A stretch of DNA of 64,000 nt from an uncultured Bacteroidales bacterium (GTDB lineage Bacteria > Bacteroidota > Bacteroidia > Bacteroidales > UBA932). The position numbers and the translations under genes were made by a program. Positions 25,378-35,419 of this stretch are shown here, one piece after another. Position 1 is the stretch's first letter; every line of letters begins with the position of its first letter. Below the pieces are notes generated by a model that saw only the letters and a program-made list of their open reading frames with translations, made no database searches and had not been told where the DNA came from. The stretch lies in the NCBI GenBank assembly GCA_944325505.1, contig CALVAJ010000004.1:1-64000 (forward strand), in the 5' to 3' direction.

Positions 25378-27132
25378 ATGTATGAACAAATAAAACATGC
25401 CATGAGAAAAGCGAATTATGACAAATACCCTGCTACCCGCATCAGCGGTAACATATGCCAGGGATGGGATAATATCATTGCCGGGATTAAGGCCGCTCTC
25501 GGGGACGCGAAATGTCTGGCTGTGGAACTGTATACCGGGGTCTATGAGGATGAGGTGATAAAGGCGTTCTCCGACGGATTCGCGACGGAGGTGGTGAACA
25601 CCAGGGACCTGATGAAGCCGGAGTCGGAAATCGTCGCCATGACGGAGCGTTTCATGACCGGTGATGTGCTTTTCGGCTATGTAACAGCTCTGAGGCTGGC
25701 GGACTATTTCGACCCTGACAGGCTCGGCAGGGCGAAGGAGGCCGTACTTTCTGCTTCCGGCCTTTCCGTTGTCGTAGGGACAGGCTCCTCCATGGTAGTG
25801 CCGCAGGACGCGATGGTCGTGTATGTGGATATGGCACGCTGGGAGATACAGCAGCGCTTCCGCCGCCACGAGGTCAAGGCCCTCGGCGTGGACAACCGCG
25901 GCGATGCCGTGTCCGTGCAGTACAAGCGCGGGTATTTCAACGACTGGCGCATCTGTGACATCCACAAGGATTCGCTTTTCCGGCGTGTGGCGTTCTGGAT
26001 TGACACGCACATTGCCGGCAGTCCGAAGATGATAGACAGGGATACATTCTTTAAAGGTATCGACGCTACCGTGAAGACGCCGTTCAGGGTGGTTCCTTTC
26101 TTCGACCCGGCCCCGTGGGGAGGCCAGTGGATGAAGGAAGTGTGCGACCTGGACCGCAGCCAGGCGAACTTCGGGTGGTGCTTCGACTGTGTGCCGGAGG
26201 AGAACAGCCTCTATTTCGAGGTGGACGGAGTGCGTTTCGAGCTGCCGTCCGTTGACCTGGTGCTGCTCAGGAGCAAGGAGCTTCTCGGCGAGCCTGTCGA
26301 GGCCCGTTTCGGTAAGGATTTCCCTATCCGCTTCGACTTCCTCGACACTATGGGTGGCGGGAACCTCAGCCTGCAGGTGCATCCTACCACCCAGTTCATA
26401 AGGGAGAATTTCGGAATGCCGTATACCCAGGACGAGAGCTACTACCTGATGGATGCCGGAGAAGGCGCGCATGTATATATAGGACTCAAGACAGGGATAA
26501 ACCCTGATGACATGATAGAGGACCTCAGAAAGGCCCAGGCAGGGGAGATAGTCTTCGATGCCGAGAAATATGTGAACAATATACCGGCCAGGAAGCATGA
26601 CCATTTCCTTATACCGGGAGGTACGGTCCACTGCTCCGGTGCCGAGAGCATGGTGCTCGAGATCAGCTCCACCCCTAACCTCTTTACATTCAAGCTCTGG
26701 GACTGGCAGCGTCTCGGCCTTGACGGCAAACCGAGGCCGATCAATGTCGAAAGGGGCAGCCATGTGATAAACTGGGCCAGGAACACTGAATATGTTGAGG
26801 CCAATCTCTACAACCATTTCTCCGAAGTCGCTTCCGGAGAAGGCTGGAGGGAAGAGCGCACCGGCCTGCATCCTAACGAGTTCATCGAGACCAGGAGGCA
26901 CACCTTCACCTCTAAAGTCCATCACAATACAGGAGGCAGCGTGAACGTCCTCAACCTCGTGGACGGTGAGGAGGCGGTGGTCGAGAGCCCGACCGGAGCA
27001 TTCGCCCCGTTTGTTGTCCACTATGCTGAGACATTCATCATTCCAGCTTCGGTAGGGGATTATACGATAAGGCCTTACGGCCTGTCCGCCGGGAAAGAGT
27101 GCGTGACCGTAAAGGCCTATGTGAGGTTCTGA
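25378..27132 (+). CDS. Class I mannose-6-phosphate isomerase with extra N-terminal domain
   Basis: Predicted to convert mannose-6-phosphate to fructose-6-phosphate. The C-terminal part (about 250-584) is a cupin-type isomerase with zinc ligands at family positions: SLQVHP with Q333 and H335, E353, and GTVHC with H418. The first 240 residues are an additional domain with alternating strands and helices (GNICQGWDNIIAGIKAAL at the start) that resembles the nucleoside-kinase-like domain found in some Bacteroidota isomerases. I see no clear P-loop (GxxxxGKS/T) in it, so kinase activity is doubtful. Normal isomerases have about 320 to 400 residues. It is the first gene of the operon and precedes the ROK kinase by 44 bases. 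Isomerase function is likely; the N-terminal role is unknown. Confidence 0.85.
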   Translation: MYEQIKHAMRKANYDKYPATRISGNICQGWDNIIAGIKAALGDAKCLAVELYTGVYEDEVIKAFSDGFATEVVNTRDLMKPESEIVAMTERFMTGDVLFGYVTALRLADYFDPDRLGRAKEAVLSASGLSVVVGTGSSMVVPQDAMVVYVDMARWEIQQRFRRHEVKALGVDNRGDAVSVQYKRGYFNDWRICDIHKDSLFRRVAFWIDTHIAGSPKMIDRDTFFKGIDATVKTPFRVVPFFDPAPWGGQWMKEVCDLDRSQANFGWCFDCVPEENSLYFEVDGVRFELPSVDLVLLRSKELLGEPVEARFGKDFPIRFDFLDTMGGGNLSLQVHPTTQFIRENFGMPYTQDESYYLMDAGEGAHVYIGLKTGINPDDMIEDLRKAQAGEIVFDAEKYVNNIPARKHDHFLIPGGTVHCSGAESMVLEISSTPNLFTFKLWDWQRLGLDGKPRPINVERGSHVINWARNTEYVEANLYNHFSEVASGEGWREERTGLHPNEFIETRRHTFTSKVHHNTGGSVNVLNLVDGEEAVVESPTGAFAPFVVHYAETFIIPASVGDYTIRPYGLSAGKECVTVKAYVRF

Positions 27133-27176
27133 GGACTGTCCGTTTCCGTTTTGTAAACCATTAATAACACTATTTT

Positions 27177-28283
27177 ATGTACAAGAATGATAAAAGGGTC
27201 GTCATGACGCTCGATGCTGGCGGGACAAACTTCGTCTTCTCCGCCATGCAGGGCGGTCGCGTGATAGTGCCGCCGATGTCGGAAAAGGCAGTGTCTGACG
27301 ATCTTGAAGGATGTCTTGGAGTCCTTGTTGATGGCTTCAGGAAAATATATGCTTCGCTCCCGGCATCCCCTGACGCCATCAGTTTCGCGTTCCCGGGCCC
27401 TGCGGATTACAGACACGGCGTGATAGGCCGTCTGCCTAACTTCCCGGCCTTTGCGGACGGGGGCGTCCCTCTCGGACCATATCTTGAAGATGTATTCGAC
27501 CTTCCGGTGTTCATAAACAATGACGGCAACCTCTTCGCCTACGGCGAGGCCCTTTGCGGCAAACTGCCTGAAATCAACGGTATGCTTGCCCTCAGGGGCA
27601 GTTCGAGGGTGTACCGTAACCTTATCGGGATCACTCTCGGTACAGGTTTCGGTGCCGGTGTCGTGATCAACGGGGTCCTCCTTGACGGGGACAACGGCTG
27701 CGGCGGCGATGTGTGGTGCATGCAGAACAGCATATATCCGGAGAGGATAGCCGAGGAAAGTGTCAGCATCCGGGCCGTGAAGCGCGTCTATGGCGAACTT
27801 AGCGGGACGGATGCCTCGTCTCTTACTCCTAAGGACATCTATGACATAGCCGAAGGTACAGTGACGGGGGACAGGAAGGCTGCCATGGAGAGTTTTTCCG
27901 AATTCGGCCGGGCCGCAGGCAATGCCATAGTCCATGCCCTCGATATCGTGGACGGGCTTGTCGTTGTCGGTGGCGGTGTGTCCGGTGCAAGCAAGTACAT
28001 ATTCCCTGGGATACTCGGGGAGATGCGCAGGAGCCTCACCACATTCGCCGGGGCTTCTTTCTCGTGCCTGCAGGCCCAGGTGTACGACCTGACCTGTGTG
28101 GACGGACTCGAGGCTTTCCTGAAGGACGAGACCCCTATGGTCGAAGTGCCGGGCTCCGGCAGGAAGGTCCCTTATGCTGAAGAGAAGAAGACGGGCATCG
28201 CCCTGTCGGCAGTAGGGGCAAACGAGGCTATCGCCCTCGGTGCCTATGCCTTCGCCCTCGCACAGCTTGATTCAAAACGCTAA
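27177..28283 (+). CDS. ROK family sugar kinase (probable hexokinase/mannokinase)
   Basis: Predicted cytoplasmic sugar kinase of 368 residues in the actin-like ATPase fold. The ATP phosphate-binding motif LDAGGTN (near residue 12), catalytic NNDGN (D near residue 114), GITLGTGFGAGVV and the late VVGGGVSGASKY adenosine motif are present. The usual ROK zinc motif (CxCGxxGCxE) is not seen; the matching region reads GDNGCGGDVWCMQN. There is no N-terminal winged helix, so it is an enzyme rather than a ROK repressor. Placed between the isomerase and SusC, it probably phosphorylates free mannose. A regulatory role cannot be excluded. Confidence 0.85.
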   Translation: MYKNDKRVVMTLDAGGTNFVFSAMQGGRVIVPPMSEKAVSDDLEGCLGVLVDGFRKIYASLPASPDAISFAFPGPADYRHGVIGRLPNFPAFADGGVPLGPYLEDVFDLPVFINNDGNLFAYGEALCGKLPEINGMLALRGSSRVYRNLIGITLGTGFGAGVVINGVLLDGDNGCGGDVWCMQNSIYPERIAEESVSIRAVKRVYGELSGTDASSLTPKDIYDIAEGTVTGDRKAAMESFSEFGRAAGNAIVHALDIVDGLVVVGGGVSGASKYIFPGILGEMRRSLTTFAGASFSCLQAQVYDLTCVDGLEAFLKDETPMVEVPGSGRKVPYAEEKKTGIALSAVGANEAIALGAYAFALAQLDSKR

Positions 28284-28316
28284 TTACTTCTTATAATCTT
28301 ATATAATTAAAGCATT

Positions 28317-31300
28317 ATGGAACTAACTACTCAATTGATCGCACAGCACGGCCTGCGTGCACTGGGGTCCCTGAAGAGGATTGCGGTGTCGCTGCTGGCC
28401 ATGATTGCTGTTTGTGCTTTGGCCCCGGCGGCCCTCTACGCCCAGCCGGACCGTATACAGGTGAAAGGTAAGGTCGTCTCCCAGGGGGAGCCGGTGATAG
28501 GTGCCGGTGTCCTTATCAAAGGTACCACGACAGGTGCCGCTACTGACATGGACGGTAACTTCGTCATTGATGTAGCACCTGATGCAGTTCTTGTCGTTTC
28601 TTCCGTAGGTTTCGTGGATACGGAAATGCCGGTGAACGGACGCAGCTATATCGAGATAGAGGTAAAGCCGGATGTCCAGTCGCTGGATGATGTAGTGGTG
28701 GTGGGATACGGTACACAGAAGAAGGTGAATCTCACCGGTGCCGTAGCTTCTGTGGATACAGAGGTGCTCGGGAACCGTCCTATAGCCAACACCGTCGAGG
28801 CTCTCCAGGGGTCTGTCCCGGGTCTTGTCATACAGCAGGGTTCATCTGTCCCAGGAAGCTCCCCGACAATCAACATCAGGGGTCTGAACACCTTGAACAA
28901 CAATGACCCTCTGGTCATCATCGACGGTCTGGAAGGCTCCCTGTCGAACCTCAATCCGTCCGATATCGAGCAGATTTCCGTGCTCAAGGATGCGTCTTCT
29001 ACAGCCATCTACGGATCACGTGCATCAAACGGCGTAATCCTCGTAACCACCAAGAAGGGAAGCGAAGGGAAGATGGAAGTCTCATACGATTTCAACTACG
29101 GTTTCCAGATGCCTACCTCACTCCCTAATATCGTGGACTCCTGGATATATGCAGAGCTTTACAATGAGGCTGAAGTGAATTCCGGCAGACCGGCCAAATT
29201 CACTGCCGAAGAAATTGCAGCATACAGGAATGGAGGCACCAACGTGAACTGGGTGCGTGCCCTTTATGATGACTGGTCACCGCAGCAGAGCCACAGTGTG
29301 TCCATGACCGGCGGTACGGAGCGTCTCTCCTACATGGCCTCTATCGGATACCTGGATCAGGAAAGCATGTTCAAGGGCTCTGACGACTACGGCTATCAGC
29401 GTTTTAATGCCCGTCTGAACCTCAGCCACAAGGTGACTGACAATTTCACATTGAAACTCACTTCCCAGTATGCCCGCAACACCATTACCAACCATGCGTA
29501 TGACACATACTGGATGGTCGAGGCGGTGAACCGTATGCCTCCTATCTATGAGATAAAGAACGATGACGGTACATACAACTATCCTTCAGGAAGTAACGCC
29601 AACAGCCTCCAGCGCCTTGAGCAGGGCGGATACACCCAGGCGGTGAACGACGAGCTTGCCGGTACGCTCTCTGCAGAATGGGAAGTGTTCAAGGGCTTCA
29701 AGCTTATCGGAACCATAGGTGCCAGGACATGGAACAACGGCACGCATACGGACCGTCATGCCCTTGAAGGCTCTACGGCAGATGTGCAGAACGTCCTTCA
29801 GGAGGAAACCTACCGTTCCCTCTACAAGAACGCCAATGCGATGGTCACTTATGACACGAAGATAGGCAAGCACTCTATCGGCGCCCTCCTCGGATATTCC
29901 TATGAAGGATTCTCCGACAAGAGCTATTGGACGCGCCGTTACACGGATGACCACAAATATGATATCATGGTCGGAGAGCTCACCGGCGATGATGTGGCCA
30001 ACGGGGGGGGGTGCAAGTGACTGGTCTATGTACTCCGGATTCGCAAGAATCAACTACAACTATGATGAACGCTACCTCCTCGAATTCAATATAAGGAACG
30101 ACTATTCATCATATTTCGCCAAGGGCAACCGCTCCGGTATCTTCCCTTCTGTATCTGCCGGATGGCGCGTATCAAGCGAAAAATTCTGGGACAGGATCAG
30201 GGAATATATCCCTTCATTCAAGATCAGGGGTTCATACGGCCTCGTGGGTAACAACCGTATCGGTTCTTACCAGTACATGCAGACGGTGACCGTCACCCAG
30301 GGCGGATCATTCAACAACGAACTCGTAAATACCGTCTCATATTCTTCAGCCAACCCTGATGTAAGATGGGAAAAGACAGCCATGGCCGATATCGGTTTCG
30401 ACATGGGTCTTCTCAAGAACAATCTCAATATCTCTTTCGACTGGTTCCACAACAGGACATCCGACATTCTTTTCGGACTTCCGGTCCCTGGTATCTTCGG
30501 TAACGGCAGCCCGTACCAGAACGCAGGCGTCGTTGCTACCTCCGGATGGGAGCTCTCCCTTTCATACTATTTCAAGACAGGTCCTGTGAACCATACATTC
30601 TCCGGCAACGTATCTGACAGCTGGAACAAGGTGGTCGATATCAAGGGTACCCAGAGCATCAGCGGTACAGACGTGCAGACCATCCTGACAGAGGGCTATC
30701 CTATGTGGTCATACTACGCCCTCAAGTCAGACGGCTTCTTCCAGAACGAGGAGGAGATTGCTGCCGGCCCTATTCCAGACGGCCTCACCCCTAAGCCTGG
30801 TGACATCCGCTATGTCGACAAGAACGATGACGGAAGGATCAATTCCGAGGACCGCTTCATCGTGGGCAATGATTTCCCGAGGTACCTGTTCAGCTTCACA
30901 TACGGCTTCGAGGTCAAGGGCTTCGACTTCTCCATGATGTGGCAGGGAGTCGGCAAGAGGAGCAAATGGATGCGCGGTGAGGCTGTCGAGGCTTTCCATA
31001 ACAATAACGAGGGCCCTGTCCTCGACATGCACCTCGACCGCTGGACCCCGTCGAACCCGGATGCTACATATCCTCGTCTGACACGCGGGTCAGAGTCTGC
31101 AAACAATGTTCTGGGTTCCGACTTCTGGATCAAGGATGCCAAATATATCCGTCTTAAGAATGTACAGGTGGGCTATACCTTCCCTAAAAAATGGATGAGC
31201 AAGGTCAAGATCCAGAACTTCAGGGTCTATGCCAGCCTCCAGAACGCCCTCACGTTCAGTGCCATGCCTGGCGGATGGGATCCTGAGTACACGGGAGACG

Positions 31301-31362
31301 GAAGTGGACGCTCCTATCCTGTAGCAAGAGTGTTCTCTCTGGGAGTCAATCTTAAATTCTAA
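28317..31362 (+). pseudogene. susC: SusC/RagA-type TonB-dependent glycan transporter, split by a +1 shift in a G run
   Basis: Outer-membrane importer for oligosaccharides, working with SusD as its lid. The frame from 28317 has a signal sequence ending near ALYAQ, a carboxypeptidase-regulatory-like domain (about 45-120), the plug with DDVVVVGYGTQKK and the INIRGLNTLNNNDPLVIIDG motif, and the first barrel strands. It stops at 30018-30020. The remainder of the barrel is open in the +1 frame (open from at least 29902, through YSGFARINYNYDERYLLE, to the stop at 31362). The frames meet at nine consecutive G (30003-30011). Eight G would give N-GGG-ASDW and a 1014-residue protein, normal for SusC. 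It may be phase-variable, truly broken, or a read error. SusD follows after 9 bases. Confidence 0.9.
30003..30011 (+). repeat. Run of nine G inside susC (candidate slippage site)
   Basis: Nine consecutive G place susC out of frame; eight or eleven would restore it. Homopolymers of this length are hot spots for strand slippage and for sequencing error. I noticed no other G run as long in the window. Confidence 0.95.
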
Positions 31363-31371
31363 ACTTGTATA

Positions 31372-32997
31372 ATGATGAAAACTACAATAAAGACTTTAAT
31401 TCTGTCTGCCGCAGTAATGGCCGGTGCGTCATCATGCCTCAGCCTTGATACCCCTCCTTACGACAGGGAGACGGACCTTACATACTGGACCGAGAATCCG
31501 GATGCGGCTGTCAATGCACTGAATTCATGCTACAATACCATCACCAGCATGCAGGAGCAGCTGTGGTCTGACACCATGTCGGACAACGCCTATATGATAG
31601 ACCAGGAAGGCAATACCAATGCTATAGGGAACGGGTCCTTCACATCTTCCGAATATTATGTCGAACTTGTGTGGGACAGCCGCTATTCCGGTATCCGCTA
31701 CTGTAACGAGCTGCTTACCAACATAGACAAGGTCCCTGGGCTGGAGAACTCCCTGAAGAACCGCTACATAGCGGAGGCAAAGGTCATAAGGGCCTACCAT
31801 TACTATGAGCTCTTCACCAAGTTCGGTGATGTCCCTTATACCGAGGATGTGATATCCATCGCTGAAAGCCAGACTATTTCCCGCACCCCGCGTGCCGAAG
31901 TGGTGTCAAACATACTCGCTGACCTCAGTGAGGTTATAGACGGGGACTACCTTCCTGCTTCATATGATGAGGCTGACAAGGGCCGTATCACCAAATGGGC
32001 GGCCATGGCAGTAAAGGCCAAGATCCACCTTTTCGAAAGCCAGTGGGATGAAGTCAAGAGCCTGACCTCAAGGATCATTACAGAGGGCGGTTTCTCCCTT
32101 TTCAGGGATCCTTCCGATGCTTCAAAGAGCTATTCAGGCCTTTTCGAGATTGCGAATGAGGGTAACAGCGAGGTCATCCTTGATGTGCAGTATACTCCTT
32201 ATGCAAGGGAGCACAGGGACCAGTACAATTTCCTTCCTCCTTCCCTCGGCGGATATGCCTCCATGTCTCCTCTCCAGGAGCTTGTGGACAGCTATATCAT
32301 GCTTGACGGCAGGACTGTGGAGCAGGCCAAGGCTGAAGGTGACTTCGACGAGGACTCTCCGTATGACAACAGGGACCCGAGGCTGAAGGCTACCATAGCA
32401 TATCCGGGAGGGCCGGGCTATATCCTTGCCGACGGCTCCGAGCATGTCCTTGCTGACGGAGATATGCTCGGTGAGGGTGGCACGGCCGCATCTGGTGTAT
32501 CTCCTACAGGATACTATTTCAAGAAATTCTGGGACAATACATACAGGGCGGAACTCTATTCCGGCCTTAACCCTATCGTCATCAGGTATGCCGATGTCCT
32601 CCTGATGTATGCCGAGGCCCTTGCCGAGCTCGGGGAATTCGATGCCACTGCATGGGATCTCACCATAAGGGACATAAGGAGCAGAGCCGGCTTTACTGCC
32701 GCATCCGCTCTTGACTACCCTGGCAATGACAATATCATTGAGACCATCAGGAACGAGCGCCGCTGCGAACTCGCCTTCGAGGGGCTCCGCCACAAGGACA
32801 TAATGCGCTGGAGGATAGCGGAGAATGTCATGGACGGCTGGTGCCACGGTATGAAGATAAATGCCACCATAGGTGTCGATGACGGCTACAAGCGTGTAGA
32901 ACAGAGGTCTTTTGATGCAGCCAAGCATTATCTGTGGCCTATACCTCAGGCTGACAGGGACCTGAACGGCAACCTTACGCAGAACCCTAACTGGTAG
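31372..32997 (+). CDS. susD: SusD/RagB-type surface glycan-binding lipoprotein
   Basis: Lipid-anchored surface protein that caps the SusC barrel and binds the glycan. The 541 residues begin with a lipoprotein signal whose lipobox ends in SSC (C22, after MAGAS). The TPR-rich body follows, with AKVIRAYHYYELFTKFGDVPY, a highly conserved SusD stretch, near residue 140, and the C-terminal ERRCELAFEGLRHKDIMRWR motif near residue 465. It is intact, unlike its partner SusC 9 bases upstream, so the locus is probably still under selection. Substrate is inferred as alpha-mannan from the glycosidases that follow. Confidence 0.95.
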   Translation: MMKTTIKTLILSAAVMAGASSCLSLDTPPYDRETDLTYWTENPDAAVNALNSCYNTITSMQEQLWSDTMSDNAYMIDQEGNTNAIGNGSFTSSEYYVELVWDSRYSGIRYCNELLTNIDKVPGLENSLKNRYIAEAKVIRAYHYYELFTKFGDVPYTEDVISIAESQTISRTPRAEVVSNILADLSEVIDGDYLPASYDEADKGRITKWAAMAVKAKIHLFESQWDEVKSLTSRIITEGGFSLFRDPSDASKSYSGLFEIANEGNSEVILDVQYTPYAREHRDQYNFLPPSLGGYASMSPLQELVDSYIMLDGRTVEQAKAEGDFDEDSPYDNRDPRLKATIAYPGGPGYILADGSEHVLADGDMLGEGGTAASGVSPTGYYFKKFWDNTYRAELYSGLNPIVIRYADVLLMYAEALAELGEFDATAWDLTIRDIRSRAGFTAASALDYPGNDNIIETIRNERRCELAFEGLRHKDIMRWRIAENVMDGWCHGMKINATIGVDDGYKRVEQRSFDAAKHYLWPIPQADRDLNGNLTQNPNW

Positions 32998-33039
32998 TAT
33001 ATTGGGATATTATTGATTGAACGATAATTGTATTTTGAA

Positions 33040-34167
33040 ATGAAAAAGACAGCGTTGATTTTCGCTGCACTTGCTGCAGTGATGTCATGTAACAAATATG
33101 ATTATAGTGCGGACTTCTCTGCACCGACAGAGCTCAGCTCCCCAGAAAGCATATCGCTCGACCTTACTTCTTCGGAAAATGTCGTCCTGTCATGGAGCGG
33201 CGGAGGAGCCAAGGACGGTGGGATTGTTCTCTACAATGTGATTTTTGACGAGGCTGACGGGGATTTCTCCCAGCCGCTGACAACTGTACAGAGCGACAAC
33301 GGCGGGCTCACTACACTTACCATAACACAGGCAGCCCTTAATAATATTGCACGTTCTTCAGGCATCAAACCATTAGGTACAGGTAAGATAAAATGGACTG
33401 TTACAGCTTCCCGTGGTGGTGAGGTGAAGCAGTCGGAGGCTTCCGCAACTATAAATGTCACAAGACCTGACGGTATAGACAATATCCCGCAGACCCTTTA
33501 TCTGCATGGTACAGCCATAGAGGACAGCGGTGTACGTGCATTCAGGACAATGAGCGAGGGTATCTTCCGTATCTATACCACTCTTAAGGATGGTGACATT
33601 TCATTTAAGTCATCTGCAGACAATGCAGAGGGAACATTAAATTTCTTCTATGATGAGGAAGTTGGAAAACTGAGGGAAGATAACGGACAGACATCTGTTT
33701 CTGCTACTGCAGCAGATGAGCTATGCAGGATTACTGTAGACTTTAATGCGCGGACAATGACAATAGATCGCGTAGGGAAAGAGGTGCATTGTATATGGGG
33801 TGCTTCATATGGCGATATTGCGGTCCTTACTTATCAGGGTAATGGCATTTTTGTTGGAGAGGGAGATATCAAGTTCTTGCAGCCGGGTGATCTGGATTGG
33901 CTTACATGGGTTGAAGAAAGGTATTATTTTAAAGTCACATTGAATGGTGGGGATATGATATGGGGCAGGCAGGATGATGTCAGTGCAGAAAGACCTGTGG
34001 GCGGTGAGCCTCCATATTTTTATAGTTTAAAGGAAATGGCATGGGATCAGTGGACCGGCTTGTGGAAGATGAAGGGCGACCTTGATCAAACTCATGCAAC
34101 TATCACTATCTATACTAATTCTGACAATCTGATGATTCATTCATTCAGTAATGTTACTCCTTTGTAA
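33040..34167 (+). CDS. SusE-like outer-membrane lipoprotein (glycan binding)
   Basis: Predicted surface lipoprotein of 375 residues. Starting at the ATG 33040 gives MKKTALIFAALAAVMSC, with the lipobox Cys at residue 17; an in-frame TTG 12 bases earlier is less likely. Residues about 25-140 form a SusE-type immunoglobulin-like domain (VVLSWSGGGAKDGG, then IKWTVTASRGGEVKQSE). The rest contains repeated beta-sandwich material (TLYLHGTAIED, then HCIWGASYGDIA and YYFKVTLNGGDMIWGR) that may bind glycan. Its second half is visibly richer in A and T than the neighbouring genes. It sits between SusD and the first GH76 gene (3-base gap). Confidence 0.8.
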   Translation: MKKTALIFAALAAVMSCNKYDYSADFSAPTELSSPESISLDLTSSENVVLSWSGGGAKDGGIVLYNVIFDEADGDFSQPLTTVQSDNGGLTTLTITQAALNNIARSSGIKPLGTGKIKWTVTASRGGEVKQSEASATINVTRPDGIDNIPQTLYLHGTAIEDSGVRAFRTMSEGIFRIYTTLKDGDISFKSSADNAEGTLNFFYDEEVGKLREDNGQTSVSATAADELCRITVDFNARTMTIDRVGKEVHCIWGASYGDIAVLTYQGNGIFVGEGDIKFLQPGDLDWLTWVEERYYFKVTLNGGDMIWGRQDDVSAERPVGGEPPYFYSLKEMAWDQWTGLWKMKGDLDQTHATITIYTNSDNLMIHSFSNVTPL

Positions 34168-34170
34168 AAA

Positions 34171-35415
34171 ATGACTTCAATAAACCGCATATTGTATATG
34201 GCATTTGTAATATCTGCCATATCATGTTCCAACGACGTTGAAGAATGGGATCCGTCCGGAGGGGGAAATACGCCTCCTCCTACAGATCCTTCAGAAGAAG
34301 TGGTCTGGCATGAGAGGGCGAAAGAGGTATTCGATCTGATCAACCAGTATTACAGGATATCGTCCGGTACATGGGCCGGTCTTTACAATGAGAGTTATCC
34401 CAAAGGAAGCGAAAACAGCTCTTACCTGTGGCCCTATGACGGCTTTGTCAGCGGTGCCGCATCCATATACGAGCTGGGATACGACATAGACTATACCTCC
34501 CTTGTCGACCGCTTCAGCTCATACTGGAGGACTTCCGGTGCCGTGGGTGTCGGCGGCTACGGTTCTACGACAGACGGCACTAACGGTTCCGGGGACAGGT
34601 TCTTTGATGACAACTCCATCGTGGGACTCGACCTTGTGGAGGCGTACCGTCTCACGGGTGACGAGAAGTACATCACCCAGGCCGGCCAGATAGTCCAGTT
34701 CCTGCTTTCAGGCGAGGACGATACATTCGGGGGAGGTCTCTGGTGGAACGAAAGCAAGAAGAACATTCAGGGGGACACCGACTCCAACAAGCCGGCCTGC
34801 GCGAACAGTTTTGCTACCCTGTTCCTCCTCGAATACTACGACATCTGCCCGGATGCCGAGAAATCCGAGGTATTGGCTTTCGCCAAGAGGCTCTACAGCT
34901 GGCTCGTGACCAATCTCAGGGACACAGACGGGTGCTACTGGAATGACAGGCAGGCCAGCGGGGACATCCGCACCGTAAAGTACACCTATAATACCGGGGC
35001 AATGATCTCCAACGGAGTAAGGCTTTTCCGTATTACCGCAGACCAGAGCTATCTGGACGATGCCATCGCCTCGGCACAAGGCTCGTACAATTATTTCGTA
35101 AAGCCGAACCCTGGTGCAGGTCTTGCCCTGGCATATCCGAGCAACGACCCGTGGTTCACTACCAAGCTGGTGAAGTCCTATATTGACATCGAGCCTTACT
35201 ACAAGGCAGCTTCGGCCTATATCGACACCTTTGTTGATTTCGCTGAACATGCCTGGAACAACGCCAGGCAGGGCAACGGCCTTTTCTATGAGGACTGGAC
35301 CGGAACTCCGGAAGCTGACAGGGACAAACAGCTCCTCATGCAGGACGCCGCCCTCGAATCGTTCGGTATGATCGCCCTCTACAAAGGGGAGAAAGTTGAA
35401 GACAAAACAGAATAA
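34171..35415 (+). CDS. GH76 family alpha-1,6-mannanase (lipoprotein)
   Basis: Glycoside hydrolase of 414 residues with an (alpha/alpha)6 barrel. A lipoprotein signal ends at SAISC (Cys19), followed by a Gly/Pro-rich linker (about 28-42) that would hold the enzyme off the membrane. The GH76 catalytic Asp pair is visible as D146-D147 in FFDDNSIVGLDLVEAYRLTG, and KPACANSFAT and YTYNTGAMI are other family stretches. GH76 enzymes are endo-acting on alpha-1,6-mannan backbones such as yeast mannan, or related mycobacterial polymers. The linker and lipid anchor suggest surface location. The second GH76 gene starts 4 bases after its stop. Confidence 0.9.
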   Translation: MTSINRILYMAFVISAISCSNDVEEWDPSGGGNTPPPTDPSEEVVWHERAKEVFDLINQYYRISSGTWAGLYNESYPKGSENSSYLWPYDGFVSGAASIYELGYDIDYTSLVDRFSSYWRTSGAVGVGGYGSTTDGTNGSGDRFFDDNSIVGLDLVEAYRLTGDEKYITQAGQIVQFLLSGEDDTFGGGLWWNESKKNIQGDTDSNKPACANSFATLFLLEYYDICPDAEKSEVLAFAKRLYSWLVTNLRDTDGCYWNDRQASGDIRTVKYTYNTGAMISNGVRLFRITADQSYLDDAIASAQGSYNYFVKPNPGAGLALAYPSNDPWFTTKLVKSYIDIEPYYKAASAYIDTFVDFAEHAWNNARQGNGLFYEDWTGTPEADRDKQLLMQDAALESFGMIALYKGEKVEDKTE

Positions 35416-35419
35416 CAGT

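Noticed and set aside
25291..27021. Minus-strand open frame of 576 codons opposite the mannose-6-phosphate isomerase
   Set aside because: It lies exactly opposite a gene with clear zinc motifs. The translated sequence is rich in His, Val and Arg without any domain pattern, as expected for the antisense of GC-rich third positions.
27117..27935. Minus-strand open frame of 272 codons opposite the ROK kinase
   Set aside because: Antisense of a motif-bearing kinase; composition (His, Arg and Val rich) is that of a shadow frame.
29902..31362. Second half of susC as an independent gene
   Set aside because: The frame starts inside the first half, has no signal peptide, and continues the SusC barrel exactly from the G run. 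It is better read as one split gene.
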